Shown here piece by piece: positions 21,359-29,245 of a DNA stretch of 39,492 bases. This DNA is from Phenylobacterium aquaticum. GTDB lineage: Bacteria > Pseudomonadota > Alphaproteobacteria > Caulobacterales > Caulobacteraceae. Numbering within the stretch: the stretch's first letter is position 1; every line of letters begins with the position of its first letter. The notes below the pieces were generated by a model, which worked only from the letters and a program-made list of their open reading frames with translations, was not told the origin of the DNA and made no database searches. Made by a program: the position numbers and the translations under genes. The DNA is taken from the NCBI RefSeq assembly GCF_947378715.1, contig NZ_CANCLE010000013.1, positions 1 to 39,492 on the forward strand, written 5' to 3'.

Positions 21359-22264
21359 GTGAACCCGACCAAGGTCGAAGCCGTCGAATATACCGACTGC
21401 GTCTGCTCCACCGCCTGGGGGGCCGAGCCCCTGCTGCGCAAGCTGGACTGGCGATATGGCCACCACATCGCCTGGCGCAGGGTGATGGGCGGCTTGGTGG
21501 GCGATGCGGCCACCGGCAAGGACGCCTGGGACCGGGTCAGCGCCGCCGAGCCGATGCGGGCCTATTGGAAGCGGGTCTGGCGACTGACCGACATGCCCTA
21601 TCCCAACCCCATGCACCTGATGCTGCAATCCACCGACCCCGCCGGCCAGGCCGTGAAGGCCGCCGAGCTGCAGGGCCAGGCGGTGGCCGAGGCGGTGCTG
21701 CGCCGGTTCCGCGAGCGGATCTTCGTCGACGGGATCGGCCCCCAGACCCCGGACGAATTCGACGCGGCCACGGTCGGCGTCGCCGGCCTCGACCACGCCC
21801 GCTGGCGCCTGGACCAGGCGCGTCCTGAGGTCGCCGCCGCCTATCAGGCCGACTGGCGCGAGACCCGCGAACCCAACGACTTCGTGCGTCAGCTGAAGCA
21901 CGACAGCCCGATGAACGGCGAACTCAAACACTCCGAGGGTCACGACCGCTACGCCCTGCCGACCGTGATCTTCCGGGGTCCGGGCGGCGAGCACACCGTG
22001 GCCGGTTGGGTGTCGTACGAGGAATATGTCGCCGGCCTGGAGGCCGCCCTGCCCGGCGCGACCGCCGATCCCCGTCCCGATCCGACGCCGGAACAGGCCT
22101 TCGCCCGCTGGGGCATGCTGACGGCCAAGGAGCTGGAGATGCTGTGCGGTCCGGACGCCCAGCCGCCAGCCGACGCGGTCACTCGCGACTGGGGCGACGG
22201 CGTGGTCCACTATTCCGCCGCCGAGGCCCGGGCCCGGGGGTTGGCGGAGACCGCGACCGCCTGA
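21359..22264 (+). CDS. DsbA/FrnE-like thioredoxin-fold protein lacking a CxxC pair
   Basis: A 301-residue protein, cytoplasmic by lack of a leader. The start VEAVEYTDCVCSTAWGAEPLLRKLDWRYG fits the DsbA-family opening strand and first helix, and RVMGGLV and the later insertion helices fit the FrnE/2-hydroxychromene-isomerase branch. The usual CxxC is replaced by C-S-T-A (or CxC), leaving a single nucleophilic cysteine in the helix position, so a disulfide oxidase role is doubtful; a glutathione- or thiol-dependent isomerase or adaptor role is possible. The start is the GTG at 21359, with AGGGAGG six bases upstream; the longer frame from 21170 is an antisense shadow. The C-terminal 60 residues carry a helix-rich addition (TPEQAFARWGMLTAKELEMLCG). 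Confidence 0.75.
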   Translation: MNPTKVEAVEYTDCVCSTAWGAEPLLRKLDWRYGHHIAWRRVMGGLVGDAATGKDAWDRVSAAEPMRAYWKRVWRLTDMPYPNPMHLMLQSTDPAGQAVKAAELQGQAVAEAVLRRFRERIFVDGIGPQTPDEFDAATVGVAGLDHARWRLDQARPEVAAAYQADWRETREPNDFVRQLKHDSPMNGELKHSEGHDRYALPTVIFRGPGGEHTVAGWVSYEEYVAGLEAALPGATADPRPDPTPEQAFARWGMLTAKELEMLCGPDAQPPADAVTRDWGDGVVHYSAAEARARGLAETATA

Positions 22265-22393
22265 TCACAGGCCCTGGACGCCCGCGCGCCGTTCGCTAAG
22301 GTCCGGGCTCCGGGCCGACGCGGGCGCCCGGCCAGACGGGTCCGCCTGTCCAAGACCCGCTCCGATGCGCGCGCCCGCGCGGACCTGGAGCCG

Positions 22394-23800
22394 ATGATGC
22401 CCGACGACGCCTTGTCCGAACACACGCCGCCTACGGCCACGCCGCCCAGCCTCGCCGAAGCCTTCTGGGTCTGGCTGAGGATCGGCCTGTTGTCCTTCGG
22501 CGGGCCGGCCGGCCAGATCGCCCTGATGCACAAGACCCTGGTCGAGGAGCGGCGCTGGATCGGCGAGCGGCGGTTCCTGCACGCCCTCAACTATTGCATG
22601 CTGCTGCCCGGGCCCGAGGCTCAGCAGCTGGCCACCTATATCGGCTGGCTGATGCACCGCACGGCGGGCGGGCTGGTCGCGGGCCTGCTGTTCGTCCTGC
22701 CCGGCGCCCTGGTGATGCTCGGCCTGAGCATCGGCTATGTCCTCTATGGCCACACCCCGCTGATCGCCGGCCTGTTCTTTGGCGTGAAGGCCGCCGTGCT
22801 GGCGGTGGTGGCCGAGGCGATCCTGCGGATCGGCAAGCGCGCCCTGAAGACCCCGGTGATGATCGGCCTGGCGGTCGCCGCCTTCCTGGCGATCTGGCTG
22901 GTCCAGGTTCCCTTCCCCATCATCGTGCTGTCGGCCGGACTGGTCGGCTTCCTGGGCGAGCGGCGCTGGCCGGGCCGGTTCGCCCAGGGCGGCGGTCATG
23001 GCGCGGGTGGCGATGGTCCTGACGACGGGACCGGGATCATCGACGCCATGTTCGCGCGCGGCGAGTTGGAGCACACCCGCCCGGCCCGGGGGCGAAGCCT
23101 GCGGGTGCTCGCCGTCTGGCTGGCGGTGTGGCTGGCGCCCTTCATCCTGCTGTGGATCGGGCTGGGCCCGGACAGCGTCTGGACCCGCATCGCCGGCTTC
23201 TTCTCGACCATGGGGGCGGTGACCTTCGGCGGCGCCTATGCGGTGCTGAGCTATGTGGCCCAGGCGGCGGTGCAGGCCTTTCACTGGATGACGCCCGGCG
23301 AGATGGCCGATGGCCTGGGCCTGGCCGAGACCACGCCGGGGCCGCTGATCATGGTCCTGCAGTTCGTGGGCTTCCTGGCCGCCTATCGTCACGCCGGCGG
23401 TCTCGACCCGCTGCTGGCCGGCATGCTTGGCGCCCTGTTGACCACCTGGGTGACCTTCGCCCCCTCGTTCCTGTGGATCTTCCTGGGCGGACCCTATGTC
23501 GAGCAGCTGCGCGGAAACCGCGCCCTCTCCGGGGCCCTGGGCGCCATCACCGCGGCCATTGTGGGCGTGATCGCCAATCTGGCCGTCTGGTTCGCCCTGC
23601 ACACCCTGTTCCGCCAGACCACGGCCGTGACCCTGTTCGGCGTCGGGCCCGAGCTGCCGGTGCTGAGCTCCGTCGACCTCCGCGCCCTGGTCCTGGCGGC
23701 CATCGCCCTGCTGGCCATGCTGAGGTTCAAGGCCGGCATGGTCCCGACCCTGATCGGCTGCGCCCTGGCGGGCCTCGTCCTGACCAGCGCCGCGCTCTAA
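22394..23800 (+). CDS. chrA: Chromate efflux transporter, ChrA family (two CHR domains)
   Basis: A 468-residue inner-membrane protein of the long (two-domain) CHR type, with about ten or more spans. The N-terminal half has AFWVWLRIGLLSFGGPAGQIALMHKTLVEERRWI and LPGPEAQQLATYIGWLMHR; the C-terminal half repeats the pattern with MGAVTFGGAYAVLSYVAQAAV and GLGLAETTPGPLIMVLQFVGFLAAYRH. Family members export chromate; the annotation is by similarity. Two ATG codons lie in frame at 22394 and 22397; GGAG at 22387-22390 gives better spacing for the second. No chrB regulator is nearby. Between the halves is a hydrophilic linker (GGGHGAGGDGPDDG). Confidence 0.92.
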   Translation: MMPDDALSEHTPPTATPPSLAEAFWVWLRIGLLSFGGPAGQIALMHKTLVEERRWIGERRFLHALNYCMLLPGPEAQQLATYIGWLMHRTAGGLVAGLLFVLPGALVMLGLSIGYVLYGHTPLIAGLFFGVKAAVLAVVAEAILRIGKRALKTPVMIGLAVAAFLAIWLVQVPFPIIVLSAGLVGFLGERRWPGRFAQGGGHGAGGDGPDDGTGIIDAMFARGELEHTRPARGRSLRVLAVWLAVWLAPFILLWIGLGPDSVWTRIAGFFSTMGAVTFGGAYAVLSYVAQAAVQAFHWMTPGEMADGLGLAETTPGPLIMVLQFVGFLAAYRHAGGLDPLLAGMLGALLTTWVTFAPSFLWIFLGGPYVEQLRGNRALSGALGAITAAIVGVIANLAVWFALHTLFRQTTAVTLFGVGPELPVLSSVDLRALVLAAIALLAMLRFKAGMVPTLIGCALAGLVLTSAAL

Positions 23801-23940
23801 GCCCGCCGGGCCTTGCGCAGGCGCCGCCGCAGGCCCCACCACAGGGCTTCGGCGGCGAAGGCCGCCCCGGCGATGATCAGGGCGACATCCACGGCGAGGG
23901 TCGCGGCATAGCCCACCGCGAAGGCCAGCAGGGTGATCAT
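23797..23940 (-). CDS. Small membrane protein of 47 residues, translationally coupled
   Basis: An ORF of 47 codons (start MITLLAFAVGYAATLAVDVA, end basic RRRLRKARRA) with one strongly hydrophobic segment, followed by WWGLRRR and a basic tail, so it looks like a small inner-membrane protein with a cytoplasmic basic end. Its ATG (23938-23940) overlaps the TGA of the upstream gene in the form ATGA, a typical coupling signal, and its TAG overlaps the end of chrA on the other strand. The coupling and hydrophobic pattern support it as real, but no homologue is recalled. Function unknown. Confidence 0.55.
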   Translation of the reverse strand: MITLLAFAVGYAATLAVDVALIIAGAAFAAEALWWGLRRRLRKARRA

Positions 23941-24410
23941 GGTCCAGGCCTTCTCCCAGAGGGTCTCAGTCCGACGCCCGGCGGACAGACATAGGTCGCC
24001 TCCCAGCTGACCTTGCCGTCAAGGGGGCGCAGATCGGTGATCCGGCAGCCGGCCGGCAGCGCCACCGCCTCGGCCGCGCGGCGATAGGCGGCTTCGTCGA
24101 GGCTCCCCGGCAGGAAGCCCAGGCTCATGCCCTCCGACGCGCCTTGCAGGAAGGCCGCCCCGACATTGCGCTGGATCAGCAGATTGGGCTGGCTCGGATG
24201 GACCACCACCCGCATCACACGGCCCTCCACCCGCACGGACTGGCGCTGGTTGGAGCCCTCGTACTGCAGCAGTCGGGTGATCGGCTGGGAACGGCCCATG
24301 GCGTCATCGGTGGTCCAGACATGGGGGGCGGCCCCCGCCTCGACCGCGACGCCGCAGACGACCGCCAGCGCGGCGATCCCTGCAAGCGCGTGTCGAGCCT
24401 TGCCCGCCAT
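23937..24410 (-). CDS. Secreted hypothetical protein
   Basis: A 157-residue protein with a signal peptide (MAGKARHALAGIAALAVVCGVAVEAGAA, cleavage near residue 28) and a mature domain containing ITRLLQYEGSNQRQSVRVEGRVMRVVVHPSQPNLLIQRN, strand-rich. Two cysteines remain in the mature part (in AGCRIT and YVCPPG). I recognise no family. The ATG at 24410 is preferred over an upstream start at 24479 because it begins the leader and because GGAGAGG lies just before it. It lies downstream of the DUF218 gene on the same strand and its stop overlaps the start of a 47-codon membrane ORF. Confidence 0.68.
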   Translation of the reverse strand: MAGKARHALAGIAALAVVCGVAVEAGAAPHVWTTDDAMGRSQPITRLLQYEGSNQRQSVRVEGRVMRVVVHPSQPNLLIQRNVGAAFLQGASEGMSLGFLPGSLDEAAYRRAAEAVALPAGCRITDLRPLDGKVSWEATYVCPPGVGLRPSGRRPGP

Positions 24411-24491
24411 AACCTCTCCCCACAGACCGTCTGCGCCATCCTTGACGACACCCTCCGCTCTATACCCGGCGGAAGACAAGCAACCATGGGT

Positions 24492-25019
24492 TCAATCGGG
24501 ACGTGCGGCGCCCGTCAGGGTCAGGAGCTCGCGGCGGCGCCAGAGCACCACGGCGAGGTCATAGGGATAGGCTGCGGCCTCCCGGGCCTGCATCCCCAGC
24601 CAATAGGACAACCGGGTTCCGGCCCGGCCGGCGACGACAGGACCGGCCAGCGCATCGACGCCCAGGGCCCGGAACAGCATCCGCACCCGGGGCACATGAT
24701 AGCTGTCCGTGCAGGCGACCGCCCCCGCCAGGCCCTGGGCGCGGATGAAGCGGCTGGCGGCGATGACGTTCTCGAGGGTGTCGCGGCTGTCCTCGTCCAG
24801 CACCACGCGATCGGCCGGAATATCGGCCCGGGCCAGCAGCTCGCCCATCAGCGAGGCCTCGGAGGGGCCGAACCGCCCCACCCCGCCGCTGCAGAAGATC
24901 GGGCTGGCCGGCGCCGCGCGGGCCGCAGCCACGGCATAGCGCACCCGCCGCGCCAGGCTGGGGCTGGCCTGGCCGTCCGGGCGCACGGCGGCGCCGAAGA
25001 TGACAATGGCTCGGGTCAT
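24492..25019 (-). CDS. YdcF/ElyC family protein (DUF218)
   Basis: A 175-residue protein of the DUF218 family. It starts with the strand AIVIFGAAVRPDGQASPSLARRVRYAV, continues with IFCSGGVG and contains the conserved SRDTLENVIAASRFIR and VACTDSYHVPRVRMLF segments with the conserved aspartate and histidine. Members such as SanA, ElyC and YdcF influence envelope permeability or bind nucleotide-like ligands. Unlike SanA it has no N-terminal membrane span, so it may be soluble. The ATG at 25019 starts the first strand. It lies upstream of the secreted hypothetical gene with about 80 bases between them. Confidence 0.85.
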   Translation of the reverse strand: MTRAIVIFGAAVRPDGQASPSLARRVRYAVAAARAAPASPIFCSGGVGRFGPSEASLMGELLARADIPADRVVLDEDSRDTLENVIAASRFIRAQGLAGAVACTDSYHVPRVRMLFRALGVDALAGPVVAGRAGTRLSYWLGMQAREAAAYPYDLAVVLWRRRELLTLTGAARPD

Positions 25020-25080
25020 GGGGCTCGGGTCATCACGCTCCAGTCATGGGGGTCAGCATGACCAAACCCGATCGCGGGAG

Positions 25081-25407
25081 CTAGAGCGTGTTGAGCGGCG
25101 GGTTGTGTTGCTCGATCAGGTCCTCGCGCTCGGCCTTGCGGACGGCGGCGCGGACGTTGAGGCGGGTGAGCACCTCCGTGGCCCCGGGGCCCGAGGACGG
25201 CTGGGCCCGGGCGGTCTCCAGGGCCGATTCCCACTCTCGCGCCGAGAGCCGCTCGGTCTCGCCGGCATAGAGAACCTGCGCGCCGGTCGCGGTGATCCGG
25301 GCGATGACATAGTTGGCCCCGGCCGGTGGGAGGTAGCGCTCCTCTTCCAGGGTGACATAGCGGTAGAGATTGCCGGACTTGCCGGCGAACTCGATCTGGC
25401 GGGTCAA
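25081..25407 (-). CDS. Small GIY-YIG-like protein
   Basis: A protein of about 108 residues. ANYVIARITATGAQVLYAGETERL gives a YVI ... YAG pair like the GIY-YIG motif; it is followed by a tryptophan, alanine-rich helix, then LTRLNV with an arginine and the ending EREDLIEQHNPPLNT, which resembles the end of a GIY-YIG domain with glutamate and asparagine. Such domains cut DNA, but stand-alone small versions are poorly understood and this one is diverged. The start is uncertain: a TTG at 25407 has GGGAG six bases upstream, whereas a GTG at 25482 would add 25 residues without a ribosome site. It is divergent from the mla operon. Confidence 0.6.
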   Translation of the reverse strand: MTRQIEFAGKSGNLYRYVTLEEERYLPPAGANYVIARITATGAQVLYAGETERLSAREWESALETARAQPSSGPGATEVLTRLNVRAAVRKAEREDLIEQHNPPLNTL

Positions 25408-25631
25408 AACGCGCTCCCGACCTTTCAGGGACTGATACAAATGTCGAAGTGGCCCCGGACTGGGGCGAAAGATAGACCTCACGCACGAGAAGAGTCCGCT
25501 GGGTCAGCGGAACAACCGGCGCCAGAAGGCGTTCGGCGCAGGGCGAAGGCTCTGCTAGTCTTGTCTTCCGCTCGAGCCCGAAGCAGTTTTCGGGACCCTC
25601 ATACTGTCTGAGACCGATCGCACGCAAGCCG

Positions 25632-26747
25632 ATGGAACAGCCCGCCGACTTTAGCGTGAGACAGGAAGGGTCTGCGGCCGCCGTGACTCTGACCGGCGAC
25701 TGGACCAATTCGACCATGGAACCGGCCGCCAGCGGCCTGGTCCAGGACTTTTCCGACCGCACCGGCGTGGCCTTCGATCTGACCGGCGTCGGCCGGCTGG
25801 ACACCGCCGGCGCCTATGCGGTGATCCGCGCCGCTGGCGGCAAGCTGGACCCGGCCCGGGTGAAGGCGCGGCCCGAGACCCTGCGGCTGCTCGCCCTGGT
25901 CGCCGCCGCCGCCGCGCCGCGCCCGGTGCGCAAGCGCCCGCCGCGCGGCTTCATGCAGCTGACCATCCGCATCGGTCGCGGCGTCATCGACGTGGCCACC
26001 GAGCTGTTCGAGACCCTGGTCTTCGCCGGGCACCTTTTGGCCGTCTCCGGCATGGCGATCATCAATCCGCGCCGCGTCCGCTGGCCGGCGGTGGTGTCCC
26101 TGGCAGAGCGCGCCGGGCTCGACGCCATTCCGATCGTGGTCATCACCTCGTTCTTCATCGGGGCGGTGGTCGCCCTGCTGGGCGCCAACATGCTGCGGCA
26201 GTTCGGGGCCGAGGTGTTCGTGGTCGAGCTGATCGGCATCGCGGTCCTGCGCGAGTTCAACATCATCATCACCGCGATCCTGCTGGCCGGCCGATCGGCC
26301 TCCTCCTTCGCCGCCGAGATCGGCTCGATGAAGATGAACCAGGAGGTCGACGCCATGCGGGTGATGGGCGTCGACCCGTTCGAGGCCCTGGTCTTCCCGC
26401 GCTTCCTGGCCCTGTTCATCACCATCCCGCTCCTGACCTTCATCGCCACCGTCTCGGGGCTGCTCGGCGGCCTGGCCGTGACCTGGTCGGTGCTGGGCCT
26501 GGGTCCCGCCTTCTTCCTGCAGCGGATCCTCGACAATGTCGGCGCGGTCCACTTCTGGGTCGGCATGTCCAAGGCGCCGGTCATGGCCACCGTCATCGCC
26601 GGCATCGGCTGCCGCCAGGGCCTGGAGGTCGGCGGCGACACCGAGTCGCTCGGCCGCCGGGTGACCGCCGCCGTGGTGCACTCGATCTTCGCCATCATCC
26701 TGATCGATGCGGCCTTCGCCCTGATGTTCATGGAGCTCGACATATGA
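25632..26747 (+). CDS. mlaE: MlaE family ABC transporter permease with N-terminal STAS-like domain
   Basis: A 371-residue permease of the retrograde (or anterograde) phospholipid transport system between outer and inner membrane. The first 100 residues look like a STAS domain (FSVRQEGSAAAVTLTGDWTNS, then VAFDLTGVGRLDTAGAYAVI), a fusion seen in many Alphaproteobacteria; in Enterobacteria the STAS partner MlaB is separate. The permease part has about six spans, with the family segments IPIVVITSFFIGAVVALLGA, REFNIIITAILLAGRSASSFAAEIGSMKMNQEVDAMRVMG and PVMATVIAGIGCRQGLEVGGDTESLGR. The ATG at 25632 starts it; its end overlaps mlaF (ATGA). It is the first gene of a four-gene operon. Confidence 0.93.
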   Translation: MEQPADFSVRQEGSAAAVTLTGDWTNSTMEPAASGLVQDFSDRTGVAFDLTGVGRLDTAGAYAVIRAAGGKLDPARVKARPETLRLLALVAAAAAPRPVRKRPPRGFMQLTIRIGRGVIDVATELFETLVFAGHLLAVSGMAIINPRRVRWPAVVSLAERAGLDAIPIVVITSFFIGAVVALLGANMLRQFGAEVFVVELIGIAVLREFNIIITAILLAGRSASSFAAEIGSMKMNQEVDAMRVMGVDPFEALVFPRFLALFITIPLLTFIATVSGLLGGLAVTWSVLGLGPAFFLQRILDNVGAVHFWVGMSKAPVMATVIAGIGCRQGLEVGGDTESLGRRVTAAVVHSIFAIILIDAAFALMFMELDI

Positions 26748-27556
26748 GCGGCCTGGACCAGCCGGCCGGGGCGGCCACGACACCGGTCATCGAGATCGAG
26801 GGCCTGGTCTCGCGGTTCGGCGAGAAGGTCATCCACCAGGACCTCAGCCTGACCGTCAATCGCGGCGAGATCCTGGGCGTGGTGGGCGGCTCCGGGGCGG
26901 GCAAGTCGGTGCTGCTCAACAGCATCATCGGGCTGAAGCGTCCGGACGGCGGGCGGATCAAGGTGTTTGGCCAGGACCTGACCCGCGCCAATCGCCGGGC
27001 GCGCGGCGCTGTCGAACGCCGCTGGGGCGTGCTGTTCCAGCAAGGCGCCCTGTTCTCGAACCTGACCGTGCGCGAGAACGTCTCCGCGCCGATGTACGAA
27101 CATACCCAGATGTCGCGCCAGGCGATCCGCGAACTGTCCGACCTGAAGATCGCCATGGCCGGCCTACCCCCGGACGCCGGCGCGCTCAAGCCGGCGGAGC
27201 TGTCCGGCGGCATGCGCAAGCGCGCCGGCCTGGCCCGCGCCCTGGCGCTCGATCCGGAACTGCTGTTCCTGGACGAACCCACCGCCGGCCTCGACCCCAT
27301 CGGGGCCGCCGCCTTCGACGAACTGATCCTGGATCTTTCCCGCAGCCTGGAGCTGACCGTGTTCATGATCACCCACGACCTGGACAGCCTCTACACGATC
27401 ACCGACCAGGTGGCGGTGGTGGCGGACAAGCACATCGTGGCCAAGGCCCCGGTGCGGGAGCTGGAGCACTCCAGCCATCCCTGGATCAAAGAGTATTTCA
27501 TGGGCCCGCGGGGCCGCGCCGCGGCCGCGGCCCAGGACAACCGGACGCTTGCCTGA
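26744..27556 (+). CDS. mlaF: ABC transporter ATP-binding protein, MlaF type
   Basis: A 270-residue ATPase that energises the MlaE permease. Walker A is VGGSGAGKSVLL (about residues 48-59), the signature motif LSGGMRKRAGLARAL with the MlaF-specific M-R-K-R-x-G pattern, and Walker B LLFLDEPTAGLDP, with MITHDLDSLYT for the switch histidine. The C-terminus is an extended tail with alanine-rich stretches. It overlaps mlaE by four bases and mlaD by one base (TGATG), indicating tight coupling. The start ATG at 26744 agrees with the operon layout. Confidence 0.95.
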   Translation: MSGLDQPAGAATTPVIEIEGLVSRFGEKVIHQDLSLTVNRGEILGVVGGSGAGKSVLLNSIIGLKRPDGGRIKVFGQDLTRANRRARGAVERRWGVLFQQGALFSNLTVRENVSAPMYEHTQMSRQAIRELSDLKIAMAGLPPDAGALKPAELSGGMRKRAGLARALALDPELLFLDEPTAGLDPIGAAAFDELILDLSRSLELTVFMITHDLDSLYTITDQVAVVADKHIVAKAPVRELEHSSHPWIKEYFMGPRGRAAAAAQDNRTLA

Positions 27557-28494
27557 TGGAAAAAGACGCCAATTACGCCCTGGTGGGCCTGTCGACCCTG
27601 ATCCTGTTCGTCGGGTTGGTGATCTTCGTCGTCTGGCTGGCGCGCCTGCAGTTCAGCCACGACTACGATGTCTATGACATCACCTTCCAGGGCCCGGTGC
27701 GCGGCCTGTCCCAGGGCGGCGAGGTCCACTTCAACGGCATCAAGGTCGGCGAGGTCACCAAGATCGCGCTGCGCAAGGAAGACCCCAACCAGGTGATCGC
27801 CACCGCCCGCGTCACCTCCGACGTGCCGATCCGCGAGGACTCCTACGCCACCCTCGAGCCCCAGGGCATCACCGGGGTGAACTATATCCAGATCACCGCC
27901 GGCACCCCGTCCAAGCCGCTGCTGAAGGACCTGTTCCCCAAGGACAAGGTGCCGATCCTGCGCAGCCAGCGCAGCGCGCTCTCCGACCTGCTGGAAGGCG
28001 GCGGCAACGTCCTGACCCGCACGGTGGAGGCGCTGGACCGGGTGAACCGCATCCTGTCGGACCAGAACATCAAGACCTTCAACGCCGCGCTCAGCGACAC
28101 CCAGGCGGTCACCGCCGAACTGCGCGAACGCAAGGAAGTCATCGCCGACGCCCAGAAGGCGCTGCAGGATCTCGACGCCGCCACGGTGCAGATCGCCGCC
28201 CTGTCCAAGTCGACCCAGACCCTGGTCGACGGCGACGGCAAGCGCACGGTCAAGAACTTCGGCGACGCCTCCGAGGAGACACAGGCCGCCGCCAAGGACC
28301 TGCGCGGCATGATCGCCAAGCTCGACGGCCCGACCAGCGAGTTCGCCGCCAACGGCCTGCCGCAGCTGACGGCCGCCGTCTCGTCCCTGCAGTCGACGGC
28401 CGAGTCCCTCGATCGGCTGGCCCGCGAACTGCAAGCCAATCCCCAAGGCCTGGTGGGCAAGGCGCCCGCCTCGGAGAAGAAGGTCAAGCCATGA
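27556..28494 (+). CDS. mlaD: MlaD family (MCE domain) substrate-binding protein
   Basis: A 312-residue inner-membrane-anchored protein: one N-terminal span (about residues 9-30) and an MCE domain (about 38-117: DVYDITFQGPVRGLSQGGEVHFNGIKVGEVTKIAL through ITGVNYIQITAGT), followed by a long helical, coiled-coil-like segment (about 155-300) typical of MCE proteins that form a hexameric ring or needle for lipids in the periplasm. It is longer than E. coli MlaD (about 183 residues), closer to the PqiB/YebT or alphaproteobacterial type. It overlaps both neighbours. Confidence 0.92.
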   Translation: MEKDANYALVGLSTLILFVGLVIFVVWLARLQFSHDYDVYDITFQGPVRGLSQGGEVHFNGIKVGEVTKIALRKEDPNQVIATARVTSDVPIREDSYATLEPQGITGVNYIQITAGTPSKPLLKDLFPKDKVPILRSQRSALSDLLEGGGNVLTRTVEALDRVNRILSDQNIKTFNAALSDTQAVTAELRERKEVIADAQKALQDLDAATVQIAALSKSTQTLVDGDGKRTVKNFGDASEETQAAAKDLRGMIAKLDGPTSEFAANGLPQLTAAVSSLQSTAESLDRLARELQANPQGLVGKAPASEKKVKP

Positions 28495-29111
28495 ACCGGA
28501 CCTGGATCCGCGCCGCCGGCCTCGCAGCCCTCGCGCTCAGCCTGTCGGCCTGCGTCACCGTCTTTCCGAAGACCAAGCCCGCCACCCTCTATCGGTTCCA
28601 GGGCGACGTGGTACCGGCCGGCCCGGCGGCGACGGTCCGCGTCGGGGTCGCCCGCTCCAATGGCAGCTTCAACGGCGCGGCCAGCGGCGATCGCATCCTG
28701 ACCGTGACGGGGGCGGAGGTGGCCTATGTCGCCGACACCCGCTGGGCTGAGCCGGCGGTCAGCCTGTTCGACGAGGCGCTCAACCGCGCCTTCAACGCCA
28801 ATCCGGGCGCCGCGCGCCTGGTCACCCGGGGCGAGCCCTCGCGGGCCGACTATTCCCTGCGGCTGGATGTGCAGCGGTTCGAGGCCGACTACGACCACGG
28901 CGGCCATGCCGCGCCCAAGATCGCCATCGACGTCCACGCCGTGATGGTCCGGGCCAGCGACCGGGCGGTGGTCGGCGACCAGGTGTTCTCGGTCGCCATC
29001 CGCGCCGGCGACAACCGCGTCTCGGCCATCGTGGCCGCCTTCGACGCCGGGGTCAGCCAGATGCTCGGCAAGCTGGTCGCCTGGGCGAATGCGGGCGTCG
29101 CGGCGGGCTAG
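28491..29111 (+). CDS. ABC-type transport auxiliary lipoprotein (PqiC-like)
   Basis: A 206-residue lipoprotein with the lipobox LSLSAC (lipidated Cys21). The mature part has the auxiliary-component fold seen in PqiC/ABC_trans_aux proteins: KPATLYRFQGD at the start and VAYVADTRWAEPAVSLFDEALNRAF near the middle. Such proteins sit in the outer membrane or periplasm and receive lipid or help connect the MCE channel to the outer membrane. The gene overlaps mlaD by four bases. There is no mlaC- or mlaA-like gene in the operon, so this lipoprotein is probably the outer-membrane-side component. Confidence 0.85.
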   Translation: MNRTWIRAAGLAALALSLSACVTVFPKTKPATLYRFQGDVVPAGPAATVRVGVARSNGSFNGAASGDRILTVTGAEVAYVADTRWAEPAVSLFDEALNRAFNANPGAARLVTRGEPSRADYSLRLDVQRFEADYDHGGHAAPKIAIDVHAVMVRASDRAVVGDQVFSVAIRAGDNRVSAIVAAFDAGVSQMLGKLVAWANAGVAAG

Positions 29112-29245
29112 GTGTCGAAGCTAGGACGGGGTTCGTGGACCCGATCGCGGACCACACCTGAGGCCGCGCCCCAAAGGCGACATTGGCTTCACCATGACCC
29201 GCTCGCCTGATAAGCGTCGAGAGGGTGTTGGCTTGGGGGAACGCC

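Noticed and set aside
22265..23842. Long minus-strand frame of 525 codons opposite chrA
   Set aside because: Low-complexity Q/G/H/D-rich antisense shadow; ChrA motifs are on the plus strand.
25540..25600. Candidate housekeeping promoter with GCTAGTCT before mlaE
   Set aside because: The -35 half (TTCGGCG) and 15-base spacing fit the Caulobacter consensus poorly.
25599..27103. Long minus-strand frames opposite mlaE and mlaF
   Set aside because: Antisense shadows with no recognisable domain; the plus strand carries the ABC transporter motifs and the overlapping operon starts.
29112..29139. A TGTCGA followed 17 bases later by TGGAC before the gene at 29246, as a fourth sigma site
   Set aside because: The -10 half does not match CGTC or CGAC, so it lacks the bipartite pattern shared by the other three sites.
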